Assembly: GCF_030407435.1 (NCBI RefSeq)
Contig: NZ_JASDDK010000006.1
Coordinates: 62,001-126,000 of the forward strand
Source of the DNA: Winogradskyella bathintestinalis
GTDB taxonomy: Bacteria > Bacteroidota > Bacteroidia > Flavobacteriales > Flavobacteriaceae
Direction of reading: 5' to 3'
DNA: 64,000 nt
Positions 51,672-61,775 of the stretch are shown here, piece by piece. A model generated the notes under the pieces. It was not told where the DNA came from. It did not search any database and saw only the letters and a program-made list of their open reading frames with translations. Made by a program: the position numbers and the translations under genes. The stretch's first letter is position 1; each line of letters starts with the position of its first letter.

Positions 51672-54092
51672 ATGGAGTCAATGATGATTTACATGCCAAT
51701 AGTTTTGGCGCTTTTAGGATTAATTTACATGCTTGTAAAGAAATCTTGGGTTATGAAACAAGATGCTGGAGATGGCAAAATGAAAGAAATTTCAGATCAC
51801 ATTTACGAAGGCGCCCTAGCCTTTTTAAATGCTGAATATAAGTTACTCGCCATATTCGTAGTTATTGTAAGTATCCTGCTTGCAGTGGTTTCTTTCGTAG
51901 TACCCACAACACATTGGCTTATTGTAATCGCATTTATTTTTGGAGCTGTATTTTCTGCTTATGCTGGTAACATTGGTATGAAAATCGCCACCAAAACTAA
52001 TGTTAGAACAACTCAGGCCGCTAGGACAAGTTTACCAAATGCACTTAAAATTTCTTTTGGTGGTGGTACTGTAATGGGACTCGGTGTCGCAGGTTTAGCT
52101 GTACTAGGGTTAACGGTATTTTTTATTGTATTCTTTCATGTATTTATGGATGGAGTTTGGACAAACACTATGGATATGACCATAGTATTGGAGACTTTAG
52201 CGGGTTTCTCTCTTGGTGCTGAATCCATTGCATTATTTGCCAGAGTTGGTGGCGGTATTTATACCAAAGCTGCTGATGTTGGTGCTGACTTAGTTGGTAA
52301 GGTAGAAGCTGGTATTCCAGAAGACGATCCTCGTAATCCTGCTACTATAGCAGATAACGTTGGTGATAATGTAGGTGATGTAGCTGGTATGGGTGCAGAT
52401 CTCTTTGGTTCTTATGTAGCCACTGTTTTAGCTGCCATGGTGCTTGGTAACTATGTAATTAAAGATATGGGTGGTAATATTGGTGATGCCTTTGGAGGTA
52501 TTGGACCTATCTTATTGCCAATGGCTATTGCTGGTGCAGGTATTATTATTTCTATCATCGGAACAATGCTAGTTAAAATAAAAAGTAATGATGCTAAAGA
52601 AGCTCAAGTCATGGGAGCTTTAAATATTGGTAATTGGACCTCAATTATTTTGGTGGCGGCCTCTTGTTTTGGGTTAGTCATTTGGATGTTACCAGAAACT
52701 ATGCAAATGAATTTCTTCGGCGAAGGATTAGTTGAAATTTCTGCCATGCGCGTGTTCTACGCTACTTTAGTTGGTCTATTTGTTGGAGCGGTTATTTCTT
52801 CTGTAACTGAATATTATACGGGATTAGGTAAATCACCTATTCTTAAAATTGTACAACAATCCTCTACTGGTGCAGGCACAAATATTATCGCAGGTCTAGC
52901 AACAGGAATGATATCTACATTCCCATCCGTTTTATTATTTGCTGGTGCCATTTGGGCATCTTATGCCTTTGCTGGTTTTTATGGTGTTGCATTAGCAGCT
53001 TCTGCTATGATGGCAACAACAGCGATGCAATTAGCGATTGATGCCTTTGGACCAATCTCTGATAATGCAGGTGGTATTGCAGAAATGAGCGAACAAGATC
53101 CTATTGTACGAGAACGTACAGACATTTTAGATTCTGTTGGTAACACCACAGCTGCCACTGGGAAGGGGTTTGCAATTGCTTCTGCAGCGTTAACCTCATT
53201 AGCTTTATTTGCAGCTTACGTAACCTTTACCGGTATCGATGGCATTAATATTTTTAAAGCACCTGTATTGGCTATGCTTTTTGTTGGTGGTATGGTACCC
53301 GTAGTATTCTCTGCTTTAGCAATGAACGCCGTAGGAAAAGCAGCTATGGAAATGGTACAAGAAGTACGTCGCCAATTTAAAATGATTCCTGGCATTATGG
53401 AAGGTACTGGAAAACCTGAATATGATAAATGTGTGGCCATTTCTACACAAGCATCATTAAAAGAAATGATGCTTCCAGGATTATTAACTATTGGATTCCC
53501 ATTAGTTATTGCCTTTGTTCCAATGCTCTTTGGAATGAATAATATGGCTATAGCCGAGATGTTAGGAGGCTATATGGCTGGTGTCACGGTTTCTGGTGTA
53601 CTTTGGGCTATTTTCCAAAATAATGCTGGTGGAGCTTGGGATAATGCTAAAAAATCCTTTGAAGCTGGTGTAGAAATTAACGGACAAATGACCTATAAAG
53701 GTTCTGAAGCTCATAAAGCTGCTGTAACTGGAGATACCGTTGGAGATCCGTTTAAAGACACTTCTGGTCCTTCAATGAACATTTTAATTAAATTAACTTG
53801 TTTAATAGGTCTAGTAATTGCACCTATTTTAGGAGGTCATGCTGAGGAAACTGGTTTAGCAATAAGTGACGAAGACGTATCAATAGAAATGACAGTAGAC
53901 ACTAAAGAATTAGCTAAAGCGACCATAGATTATTCTACAATAGTTGAAGGCAAAAAAATAATGAAAACTATAGTTTTTGAAGGTACTCAAGCTGAAGTAG
54001 AAAAAGAATTAAAAGCTTTTGAAGCATCACTTACCAACGAAGCTGGTGAGGTTGAAAAAGTCATTGAAAAAATGGATATCTCTAAAGGATAA
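51672..54092 (+). CDS. hppA: Membrane-bound ion-pumping pyrophosphatase, K+-dependent type
   Basis: An 806-residue, about 16-span pump that uses pyrophosphate hydrolysis to move Na+ or H+ out of the cytosol. Signatures include [51 protein letters not shown] and [14 protein letters not shown]. In [12 protein letters not shown], Ala at 494 (where K+-independent enzymes have Lys) marks the potassium-dependent class. The transport domain ends near residue 720, followed by an unusual charged cytosolic or periplasmic tail of about 80 residues ([20 protein letters not shown] and onward). Which ion is pumped cannot be settled by eye; Na+ is usual for marine Bacteroidetes. Confidence 0.95.
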   Translation: MESMMIYMPIVLALLGLIYMLVKKSWVMKQDAGDGKMKEISDHIYEGALAFLNAEYKLLAIFVVIVSILLAVVSFVVPTTHWLIVIAFIFGAVFSAYAGNIGMKIATKTNVRTTQAARTSLPNALKISFGGGTVMGLGVAGLAVLGLTVFFIVFFHVFMDGVWTNTMDMTIVLETLAGFSLGAESIALFARVGGGIYTKAADVGADLVGKVEAGIPEDDPRNPATIADNVGDNVGDVAGMGADLFGSYVATVLAAMVLGNYVIKDMGGNIGDAFGGIGPILLPMAIAGAGIIISIIGTMLVKIKSNDAKEAQVMGALNIGNWTSIILVAASCFGLVIWMLPETMQMNFFGEGLVEISAMRVFYATLVGLFVGAVISSVTEYYTGLGKSPILKIVQQSSTGAGTNIIAGLATGMISTFPSVLLFAGAIWASYAFAGFYGVALAASAMMATTAMQLAIDAFGPISDNAGGIAEMSEQDPIVRERTDILDSVGNTTAATGKGFAIASAALTSLALFAAYVTFTGIDGINIFKAPVLAMLFVGGMVPVVFSALAMNAVGKAAMEMVQEVRRQFKMIPGIMEGTGKPEYDKCVAISTQASLKEMMLPGLLTIGFPLVIAFVPMLFGMNNMAIAEMLGGYMAGVTVSGVLWAIFQNNAGGAWDNAKKSFEAGVEINGQMTYKGSEAHKAAVTGDTVGDPFKDTSGPSMNILIKLTCLIGLVIAPILGGHAEETGLAISDEDVSIEMTVDTKELAKATIDYSTIVEGKKIMKTIVFEGTQAEVEKELKAFEASLTNEAGEVEKVIEKMDISKG

Positions 54093-54111
54093 ATTTTGAA
54101 AAAGGAAAATT

Positions 54112-54155
54112 AAAAACCCTCAACACTTTTTTTAGTGTTGAGGGTTTTTGTTTTT
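54112..54155 (+). terminator. Intrinsic terminator after hppA
   Basis: AAAAACCCTCAACACT, loop of six T, AGTGTTGAGGGTTTTT: a perfect 16-bp stem followed by T-rich sequence, 19 bases past the stop codon. It also faces the convergent gene at 54249. Confidence 0.92.
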
Positions 54156-54248
54156 ATGACATTGAGTAACCTTAATCTACACAACTGATTTAAATGCTAA
54201 ATAGAGCAAGCAAATCTAACCTAAAAATGCTAAGGTGTTAAGCCTAAT

Positions 54249-56975
54249 TTAAAGCGTATAAGTCAAGCGAAAAGTTACAAATCGGGGTAAAATAAACGTT
54301 TCTGAACTATAAACTGAAATATTATTAGATCCGTTATTTATTTCAGAATCTATATTCAATAAGTTAGAAGCGTTGACTTCATATTCCCATTTTGCATCTC
54401 TATCTTTTCGGTAAGCCAAACTAGCATTCCATGTTTGAAAAGATTGTGAAGGGCCAACATCACTACTTTGATTAGTATACGAATAATCCGTTTTAAAAGT
54501 TAATGAATTCCATATATAAGCGTCAAATTCTACTGACGGAGCATTGGTGATGAATTGTGTATCATTATCTCCCTGATTATTATTGCTTATACTGTATCGA
54601 TATTGCAAAGTTACATTAGGTGCCTCTCTAAAATTAGTACTTAATTGAGGCGTGTACGATTGTGAAAAGTTTTCGTTAATTGATCTCACATTCTGTACAA
54701 ATTGATTGCTTTTACTGTAATTGAGATTAGCTCTTATACTTGCTCTTAACTTTCCAAAAGTACGTTGAAAACGTCCCACAAACGTTAAGCTCTCATCTGC
54801 AAAATTTGAATTAAAATAAGTGCTTGTTCTAATAACATTATCAAAATTAGTTAATGATCGTATCTGGTCGATGTTCTTATTATAATTTAACATCGCAAAC
54901 ACGTTTGTATAATTAAAAAGATTAAAACTAAAATACCTTAAATTAATATTGTGAGATAATGAGTTCTGCAATTCTGGCTCCCCATATTGAATACTATTAT
55001 AGTTGTTTAACACCAGACCTTCAGCCAAACTTGTAACATCTGTAAATGAGTTTTGCATATTATATCTTAGAGTTAAACTTTCACTCTTTTTAAACTGAAT
55101 CTGTGTTTCAAAATCCGGTAATACTCTAAAGAAGTTATCTTTATAAGTTTCGTCAAATTGCGTGTTTTTGTTCCCATAAGCATGGACCGAAAATCCTGGG
55201 GTAATGGTAAACTTCCCCGTTTTTAATCTGTAATGAAATCCAAGATAAATATCACTAAAATTATATTCGGTATCATTTTCGTTTTGTAACAGCTCCCCTT
55301 CAGGATTTGTTAAGCTTGCGGTAGGATCAAAAAATGAACCATCATCTAAGAACTGGAAAATATTAGAATTGAATTTCTGATTGCTCAAAATTGTCCCTAA
55401 AGTAAAATTGATATTACTTTTAGAATTTAAGATATTATAGTAATCTAATTTAGCATCTAACTGATTTGATTTTATACGTCGATCTTGGTTGAGATTATAC
55501 GTGTTCTGGTTGGTATCTAAACCTAGACTTGTTGCCGTACTTTCAAAAGCATCCTCCTCTTTTAAACCAATAACGTTATAAAAGGGATCTTCGTCTTTTA
55601 TTAAATGTTGGGCTTCAAAAGCAAAAATGTTGTTTTCGTTTAGCGTGTAGTAATAATTCACATTCTGATTAATACTAAATGGTTTCGCTTCATCTAACTG
55701 CGTTGTATTTCCTACAACAGTTGAAAATTCATTCTGCATTTCAGAATCGTCAGAAATACGTCCGAGAATATCATAATCTAACTGATTATTTACATTAGGC
55801 TTGTATCTAGCACTCAATTTTGCTAAACCTTGATTTGTAGCTTCCCTTCCCGTTTGTACAGTTTCTTCATCAGGTATGCCCAATTCTGGATTTGTATATT
55901 GTAAAAAACTTTCTTCACGAGTTCGTAACCTATTGCTATTGTAAATTATAAATCCGCTTAAATCCAAAGCCTTATTTGGAGCATAACTAAAGTTAACAGC
56001 ACCTAATTTTGATTCCACAGACTGTGAATCGTCAATATTGGTCAATCCACCTAACCCGTTATTCCCAAGATTAAGGCTTGTGCCACTACTAGCACTTGGA
56101 CGTCTAAACCCACCACCAAAATTCCGAATATCTCTTCCTGTTAAGGCCACTTCTCCAGTATTATTTAAATCGCCGATAACGTTGACACTATATTTAGGAC
56201 TGTAATAAAACAACTTAGGTTGCACCAAATACAATTCATCATTTGGTGATGGAGCCACACCGCCACCAACGGTAACATCTCCAAACCAAAAATTCTCTTT
56301 TCCTTCTTTTAATTTAATATTGATTGCGACATTATCTTGATTATTTCTAACACTACTCATCTGCCCAACCTCAGAATAATTACGTAATACTTCAACTTTA
56401 TCTACGGCATTAGATGGAATATTTTTTGTCGCTAATTTTGAATCTCCATCAAAAAAATCCTTTCCGTTAACCATTAATTTATTCACCACTTTTCCTTCTA
56501 CTTCAATTTTTCCATCGGCATTTATTTCTACACCGGGTAATTTTTTCAGAACGTCTTCTAGCTTACGTTCTGTTCCGTTTTTGAAAGAATCAGCATTATA
56601 TATCAAAGTATCACCTTTTATGGTTACAGGCATCTCATAAGTCAGTTCCACGGCATCGAGCGCATTATCTGAAAGCATTTGAAAATCTTTAGTAATGTCA
56701 ACTTCTTTTGTCTCAATGAGATCATCTACAGATTTTAAACCTATATAACTGATCTGAATATTATATTGACCATTCTTTCCTAATGAGATAGTGTAAGTGC
56801 CATTAGAGTCCGTAATTGCATAAGATTCTAAAGTATTAGATGCTTTATTTATAGCAATAACGTTGGCAAGTTCTAATGGGGTACCGATGCTGTCTTTTAC
56901 AACACCTGTCATTTTAATTTGAGCAAAAGCCCCCATAGCTACTAAAATAAATAGTAGTGTTAAAATATTTTTCAT
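54249..56975 (-). CDS. Outer-membrane beta-barrel protein with regulatory-like and plug-like domains (TonB-dependent receptor-like)
   Basis: A 908-residue outer-membrane protein. Signal peptide 1-18 (KNILTLLFILVAMGAFAQ), carboxypeptidase-regulatory-like domain (about 20-100; MTGVVKDSIGTPLELANVIA), a plug-like region (about 115-220; FKNGTERKLEDVLKKLPGVE, then VNKLMVNGKDFFDGDSKLAT, VDKVEVLRNYSEVG) and a long barrel to the end (final strand FVTFRLTYTL). It is of the outer-membrane beta-barrel family 3 type rather than a canonical SusC. It is the last gene after three GLPGLI genes with an 83-base gap, so it probably acts with them. Ligand unknown. Confidence 0.87.
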   Translation of the reverse strand: MKNILTLLFILVAMGAFAQIKMTGVVKDSIGTPLELANVIAINKASNTLESYAITDSNGTYTISLGKNGQYNIQISYIGLKSVDDLIETKEVDITKDFQMLSDNALDAVELTYEMPVTIKGDTLIYNADSFKNGTERKLEDVLKKLPGVEINADGKIEVEGKVVNKLMVNGKDFFDGDSKLATKNIPSNAVDKVEVLRNYSEVGQMSSVRNNQDNVAINIKLKEGKENFWFGDVTVGGGVAPSPNDELYLVQPKLFYYSPKYSVNVIGDLNNTGEVALTGRDIRNFGGGFRRPSASSGTSLNLGNNGLGGLTNIDDSQSVESKLGAVNFSYAPNKALDLSGFIIYNSNRLRTREESFLQYTNPELGIPDEETVQTGREATNQGLAKLSARYKPNVNNQLDYDILGRISDDSEMQNEFSTVVGNTTQLDEAKPFSINQNVNYYYTLNENNIFAFEAQHLIKDEDPFYNVIGLKEEDAFESTATSLGLDTNQNTYNLNQDRRIKSNQLDAKLDYYNILNSKSNINFTLGTILSNQKFNSNIFQFLDDGSFFDPTASLTNPEGELLQNENDTEYNFSDIYLGFHYRLKTGKFTITPGFSVHAYGNKNTQFDETYKDNFFRVLPDFETQIQFKKSESLTLRYNMQNSFTDVTSLAEGLVLNNYNSIQYGEPELQNSLSHNINLRYFSFNLFNYTNVFAMLNYNKNIDQIRSLTNFDNVIRTSTYFNSNFADESLTFVGRFQRTFGKLRASIRANLNYSKSNQFVQNVRSINENFSQSYTPQLSTNFREAPNVTLQYRYSISNNNQGDNDTQFITNAPSVEFDAYIWNSLTFKTDYSYTNQSSDVGPSQSFQTWNASLAYRKDRDAKWEYEVNASNLLNIDSEINNGSNNISVYSSETFILPRFVTFRLTYTL

Positions 56976-57058
56976 GATTAATTTCTTTGGTTTGGTTAGC
57001 GTGTAATATTGGTTATAACACTTTAATAAAGCGTGATAGAAAAATCTTAGTTGACATA

Positions 57059-57970
57059 TTAATTTCGACCTCTACCTCCTCGACCACCACGGCCTCCATA
57101 CATCTCGCGCATTTCCTCCATTTTTTTTGTGATGATTTCGTTATATTCTTCTTGCGTTACTTGGTCTCCTTTTTCTGGTTTTTCTATCGTTTCTTTATCT
57201 TCAGGATTTAAAACAATCTTAGTACATAGAATTGTAGTACGGTCTGCATTCACTTCTAATATTAAACCTGGCAAACCCCAAAAATCATCAGGACCCTGAT
57301 TTACCGGAATCTGCGGTGTATACCAAGCCACTACTTCAATAGTTTTTGGCACTTCGATTTCGCTCATAGGATCACCATTAGCTTCATCTCCTGACTTAAT
57401 GCTATCATTTGTTTTTGTTGCATCTTTCTTTCCGTCGGTTTTATCATTATCTCTACCACGTCTTCTCATACTTCTCCAATCTAATTTATCAACTTCTTTC
57501 GTTGCTGTTGCCTTAAAACAAGTGTATTGACCAATTTTCTTGGTTTCAGTACCCATTTTCCATTCTAGATTTGTGAGATCATCTTTTATTAAAAATTGCT
57601 TTCCGAAAAATTCTTGATCTTGTATAACTTCTTTCGTTTTTACATTTTTATATTTTGGTCCGCCTGTCATACTACTACCAAAGCCTCCAAAACCTCGACC
57701 TCCTCCTGGTGCTTCTAATTTCTCCTCTTCTTTATATATAGACTCGGCTTGAGTGAATGTTAGGATATATTCTTTTTCCAAAAAACTTTTCATCCGCTCC
57801 ATGATTTGTTTTTTTCGATCTGGGCTCATTTCACGTCCACCCCAGTCATCCATATCCATAGTCGTTTTGGATTGGTAATACGCTTTTCCTTGAAAATCTT
57901 GTGAAAAAGAAAGGGAACTAACGGCTAGGACACCTAGTAGTAGTGCAAATTTTAAAACTGATAATTTCAT
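57059..57970 (-). CDS. GLPGLI family protein, third of three in tandem
   Basis: A 303-residue exported protein of the GLPGLI family (no assigned function). Signal peptide about 1-23 (LKFALLLGVLAVSSLSFSQ). Shared blocks: FQGKAYYQSKTTMDMDDWGG, YILTFTQAESIYKEEEKL, KQFLIKDDLTNLEWKMGTET, KKIGQYTCFKATA, VVAWYTPQIPVNQGPDDFWG followed by LPGLILEV, and NPEDKETIEKPEKGDQVTQE. The middle holds a Gly-rich insert (GGGRGFGGFGSS) and the C-terminus is a Gly-Arg tail (MYGGRGGRGGRGRN). It is upstream of the barrel gene at 54249 in the same unit and is a paralogue of the next two entries. Confidence 0.88.
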   Translation of the reverse strand: MKLSVLKFALLLGVLAVSSLSFSQDFQGKAYYQSKTTMDMDDWGGREMSPDRKKQIMERMKSFLEKEYILTFTQAESIYKEEEKLEAPGGGRGFGGFGSSMTGGPKYKNVKTKEVIQDQEFFGKQFLIKDDLTNLEWKMGTETKKIGQYTCFKATATKEVDKLDWRSMRRRGRDNDKTDGKKDATKTNDSIKSGDEANGDPMSEIEVPKTIEVVAWYTPQIPVNQGPDDFWGLPGLILEVNADRTTILCTKIVLNPEDKETIEKPEKGDQVTQEEYNEIITKKMEEMREMYGGRGGRGGRGRN

Positions 57971-58053
57971 CTTTATTTTTGAGTTTATTTTGTATAAGAC
58001 CCAAAAGATGTCTGAAAGTTAAACTTGCATTAGTTAAACTTATGTTAAGAGTT

Positions 58054-58917
58054 TTATCCTCTACCCCGGCCACCCCTATTATTCCGAAACTCTTGCATTT
58101 TTTTACTTATAATTTCCTGATACTCCATTTTAGTGACTAATGTTCCTTTTTCAGGAGCTTTTATCTCCATTTTATCTTCTGGATTCATAACAATTTTAGT
58201 ACACAACATAGTCGTATTTCCTGAACTCACCTCTAAAATTAAGCCGGGAAGTCCCCAATACTCCAATGGCCCATGACTTACTGGTATTTGAGGTGCATAC
58301 CAAGCTTCAACATCGGTCATTGCAATTTCATCCGTTTTAGAATCCCCTTGTATACTATCCGTTTTTGCCTTTGTAGAATTAGTATTTCTTAACTTGCTCC
58401 AAGAAAAATTAAACCATGTCAGTTCATCGCTAGGAATAGAAGCGGTAGCTTTAAAACACAGGTAATTCCCTATCTGTTTAGTTTCTTTACCCATTATCCA
58501 AGTTATTGGCTGTAAACTGTCATTAACTAAAAAGTTTTTTCCATAAAATTCTTGGTTTTGTATCTGAGAATTTGTCTTAACATTTTTATATTGATCACCA
58601 GGCGCAAAATTTTTACCCCAAGAATCTGTAGCGCCAGACATAGCGTCTAATTTATCTTCTTCATTAAAAAATGATTCTTCTTTATTAAAGGTTAAGACAT
58701 AGCTTTTTTGAAGCCTATTTTTCATACGAGCTTCAATTTCCTTTTTCTGACCTTCACTTAAACGAGATCCCCAAGTACCTAGATCCATTTTAGATTTTGA
58801 AAGATAATAAGCTTTACCTTGAAAACTCTGGGTGTTTATATTTTCTTCCATATCTGAAAGACTCGATAAACCTAAAGTCAATAAAATTGCAGTGAATTTG
58901 AAAAAAAGTGATTTCAT
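58054..58917 (-). CDS. GLPGLI family protein, second of three in tandem
   Basis: A 287-residue paralogue with the same order of blocks: export signal at about 1-20 (SLFFKFTAILLTLGLSSLS), FQGKAYYLSKSKMDLGTWGS, KSYVLTFNKEESFFNEEDKL, KNFLVNDSLQPITWIMGKET, KQIGNYLCFKATA, AWYAPQIPVSHGPLEYWG with LPGLILEV, NPEDKMEIKAPEKGTLVTKM. It also ends in a short Gly-Arg tail (NNRGGRGRG). It has an insert of about 35 residues before the AWYAPQ block that is not the same as in its neighbours. The role is unknown; the tandem set suggests three related surface or periplasmic partners of one receptor. Confidence 0.88.
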   Translation of the reverse strand: MKSLFFKFTAILLTLGLSSLSDMEENINTQSFQGKAYYLSKSKMDLGTWGSRLSEGQKKEIEARMKNRLQKSYVLTFNKEESFFNEEDKLDAMSGATDSWGKNFAPGDQYKNVKTNSQIQNQEFYGKNFLVNDSLQPITWIMGKETKQIGNYLCFKATASIPSDELTWFNFSWSKLRNTNSTKAKTDSIQGDSKTDEIAMTDVEAWYAPQIPVSHGPLEYWGLPGLILEVSSGNTTMLCTKIVMNPEDKMEIKAPEKGTLVTKMEYQEIISKKMQEFRNNRGGRGRG

Positions 58918-59033
58918 GATTGTTAATTTTGTTTAACAAATATACGTTTTTATTAAACATTAAATTTATCTAACAAAAAAATTAACACTAATATTAGTAA
59001 AATAATTACATTAAATTATAACGTTCGTGTTTA

Positions 59034-59882
59034 TTAACCTCCTATTGATATATGGATAGTTTCATTTTTAGACCCTCTACTTGGTGCGTAACGTTCCAAC
59101 ATTTCTTTGGTTTTCTTTTTCATAATATCATCGTATTCTGATTGCGAAACCTCTTTGCCTTCTGTAGGTGCTTCAATCTCTACTTTATCTTCAGGATTGA
59201 TGATAATTTTATTACAAATAATAGTTAGTTCTCCATCGTGTATTTCTAAAATTAATCCAGGAAGTCCTTGATATTTTGCAGGACCATTACTCACGGGAAT
59301 CTGAGGGGTGTACCAGGCTGTTATAATACGTTCTTCCATTTCTAGTTCTTTATCCTCTTCATTTTCATCATTTATTTTTGAATTACTCTTAAGATCAAAG
59401 TTCACTTTAGGAACTTGTTTTGTGTATGTCGCCTTAAAACACATGTATTCACCGATATGCTTAGTATCTGATTCTAGTTTCCATTCAATTGGAGAAATAG
59501 AATCTTTGATTAAGAAATTCTTTCCCATAGTTTCTTTTTGATCTGCGTAAGTTTTGCGCTTAATATTTTTGTAAAACACATCTGAACCACTGCTACCAAA
59601 AGACATCTGAATCCCTCCACCAACTTGTGGTTTATCTAATTCTGCTTCTTGTTTATATAAAGAAGAACTTTGATCAAAAGTTAAAATGTATGTTTTCCGA
59701 AATTGCTTCTTCATCATCTCCATCATTTGCTTTTGCATAGCGTTATTCATTTTGGTGCTATCGATTTTAATATCAAAATCGCGATGCGTTTTGTAGGTTG
59801 CTACACCTTGAAAATCTTGAGCGTTAGCAGTTACGGTAAACATTCCTAATATTATTATTGTAATTTTAATTAAAGTTGTCAT
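59034..59882 (-). CDS. GLPGLI family protein, first of three in tandem
   Basis: A 282-residue exported protein and first gene of the leftward operon. Signal peptide 1-21 (KITIIILGMFTVTANAQ), then FQGVATYKTHRDFDIKIDST, KTYILTFDQSSSLYKQEAEL, KNFLIKDSISPIEWKLESDT, KHIGEYMCFKATYT, ITAWYTPQIPVSNGPAKYQG with LPGLILEI, NPEDKVEIEAPTEGKEVSQS. It has a Met/Lys-rich helix near 45-65 (NNAMQKQMMEMMKKQF) and lacks the Gly-Arg tail, ending HISIGG. Spacing to the second gene is 116 bases. Confidence 0.88.
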   Translation of the reverse strand: MTTLIKITIIILGMFTVTANAQDFQGVATYKTHRDFDIKIDSTKMNNAMQKQMMEMMKKQFRKTYILTFDQSSSLYKQEAELDKPQVGGGIQMSFGSSGSDVFYKNIKRKTYADQKETMGKNFLIKDSISPIEWKLESDTKHIGEYMCFKATYTKQVPKVNFDLKSNSKINDENEEDKELEMEERIITAWYTPQIPVSNGPAKYQGLPGLILEIHDGELTIICNKIIINPEDKVEIEAPTEGKEVSQSEYDDIMKKKTKEMLERYAPSRGSKNETIHISIGG

Positions 59883-60221
59883 CTGATTGATTTTTAATTT
59901 TTACCAATATAATAATTATTAGTTAAGTATTTGAGCTTTAGTATTCTACTTAAAGATTAGACTTTGTTTGTGTTATTGTTTCAATTATACCAATATCGAT
60001 TCTTGTTGTTTTAGATATTCCCAAATTACTACAAACCAATTAAAAAGGTACACTCAAAATAGCCTTTATCTCATCAAATAAATTTTCAACATCCTATAAT
60101 TTCAATTCAGGTTCAAACGTTTATTTAGTATTACAGACTTATCAGGATTCAAAAACCGTATATGCATCTTGTTCAAGATTGCTGCATTTTTCGTACTTTT
60201 CAAGCCTATTCATCTACATTC
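59883..60221. other. Divergent intergenic region, no recognised element
   Basis: The 339 bases between the GLPGLI operon and the gene at 60222 should hold both promoters. I see no exact TAnnTTTG box, no strong hairpin and no known RNA. The frame of the following gene is open back to an ATG at 60162, but the signal peptide starts only at 60222. Confidence 0.5.
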
Positions 60222-61016
60222 ATGCAAAAGTTAATTTATATATTTCTACTCTTCGGATTTCTTAGCTTTTCGCAACAGGAAGTAAAGAAACAAATTACTA
60301 CAACCTTAAAAGATTCAATACAGCTTGATGCCAAAGTAATTTTCGGGATTGATACTTTCGGTACATTATATTATAGTTCCGAAAACAATTCCTTTCATAA
60401 AAAAACTCAAGACACCATAATTACTTATGCTAATTTTCAGTTGGGAGAAATAACCTCTGCGAACATTTTCAATCCGTTAAAAATAAATTTATTTTATAGA
60501 GATTTTAATACCGTTGTAATTTTAGATAATCGATTGGCAGAAATTTCAAGAATTGATTTTAATACTATTCAACCTTATAAAAATGTATCTTTTGTATCAT
60601 CAGGATACGATAATATGCTATGGCTCTTCAACCAAGATTTTCAGTATTTAGAATTGTATGATTATAAAACTAATAAAATAAAATTAAAAACGGTGCCCGT
60701 TCAATCTGAAGTCTTAGATTTAAAAAGCGATTATAATTACTGTTATTTACTGACTAAAAATCATCTTTATATCTATAGTTATTTTGGTAGTTTACTTCAT
60801 AAAATAAAAAATAGTGGTTACGATCGTTTGGCCTTTAGCGAAGCCCATTTACTTTTAAAGAAAGCAGACCAACTCTATATTTTAGAAAAAAATAAGTCTG
60901 AAATCCACCCTATTTCTCATCCAATAATGTTAATAAATCAGTTTTTGGTAACCAATGAATCGGTGTATATTTACCACGAAAAATTACTTCGTAACTACCA
61001 ATTAAAAATAGAATAG
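60222..61016 (+). CDS. Exported protein of unknown function, possible beta-propeller-like repeats
   Basis: A 264-residue protein with a clear signal peptide from ATG 60222 (MQKLIYIFLLFGFLSFSQQ); the frame is open to ATG 60162 but those 20 residues would precede the signal peptide, so the internal start is chosen. The body is beta-rich with repeating segments such as VIFGIDTFGTLYYSSENNSF, LYIYSYFGSLLH and LFNQDFQYLELYDYKTNKIK, spaced like blades of a small propeller. No catalytic motif is visible and I cannot place the family. It is three bases from the deoxynucleoside kinase gene, hence probably co-translated with it. Confidence 0.7.
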   Translation: MQKLIYIFLLFGFLSFSQQEVKKQITTTLKDSIQLDAKVIFGIDTFGTLYYSSENNSFHKKTQDTIITYANFQLGEITSANIFNPLKINLFYRDFNTVVILDNRLAEISRIDFNTIQPYKNVSFVSSGYDNMLWLFNQDFQYLELYDYKTNKIKLKTVPVQSEVLDLKSDYNYCYLLTKNHLYIYSYFGSLLHKIKNSGYDRLAFSEAHLLLKKADQLYILEKNKSEIHPISHPIMLINQFLVTNESVYIYHEKLLRNYQLKIE

Positions 61017-61019
61017 ATT

Positions 61020-61634
61020 ATGCATGTTGCCATTGCAGGAAATATAGGAGCAGGAAAAACCACGCTTACCAAATTACTCTCTAAACACTTTAAGTGGGAA
61101 GCTCAATTGGAAGATGTGGTTGACAATCCTTATTTAGACGATTTTTACAATCAAATGGAACGTTGGAGTTTCAACTTACAGGTCTATTTCTTAAACAGTA
61201 GATTTCGCCAAGTCAATCAAATCCACGATAGTGGAAAAGACATTATTCAAGATCGAACTATCTATGAGGATGCGCATATTTTCGCACCTAACTTGCACGC
61301 CATGGGCTTAATGACTAATCGTGATTTTGAGAATTATTCTTCATTATTTGAGCTTATGGAATCCTTTGTAAAAGGACCAGATTTGTTAATTTATTTGCGT
61401 AGTTCTATTCCTAATTTAGTGGCGCAAATTCATAAACGCGGACGCGATTATGAAAATACGATTAGCATTGATTATTTAAGCCGTCTTAATGAGCGTTATG
61501 AAGCTTGGATTTCTAAATACGATAAAGGCAATTTGCTAGTTATCGATGTTGACAATCTCGATTTTGTCGCTAACCCTGAAGATTTAGGTGATATTATAAA
61601 CAGAATTGATGCACAAATAAACGGCCTATTCTAA
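61020..61634 (+). CDS. Deoxynucleoside kinase
   Basis: A 204-residue enzyme of the dCK/dGK-like deoxynucleoside kinase family, phosphorylating salvaged deoxynucleosides with ATP. P-loop GNIGAGKTTL (about 7-16), the ERWSFNLQVYFLNSRFRQ helix, the DRTIYEDAHIFA motif (ERS/DRT-like with the catalytic base region) and the lid arginines in IHKRGRDYE are visible. Base preference (dA, dG or pyrimidines) cannot be decided by eye. It fits with the nucleoside transporter at 40185. The start is the ATG at 61020. Confidence 0.92.
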   Translation: MHVAIAGNIGAGKTTLTKLLSKHFKWEAQLEDVVDNPYLDDFYNQMERWSFNLQVYFLNSRFRQVNQIHDSGKDIIQDRTIYEDAHIFAPNLHAMGLMTNRDFENYSSLFELMESFVKGPDLLIYLRSSIPNLVAQIHKRGRDYENTISIDYLSRLNERYEAWISKYDKGNLLVIDVDNLDFVANPEDLGDIINRIDAQINGLF

Positions 61635-61775
61635 ACCTTAGCATTTACCTAACACAATTTCAGTTTTATACCTTTATTTTTGAATAATTGAATATCCATA
61701 ACAACTTTTTGAAAGCTATGGAAATGGTTATATTGTTGAATTATCTGACCATTGAGAAACAAAATACATAAACAC

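Noticed and set aside
60162..60221. ATG 60162 as start of the exported protein gene
   Set aside because: It would place 20 non-hydrophobic residues ahead of an otherwise normal signal peptide starting at 60222.
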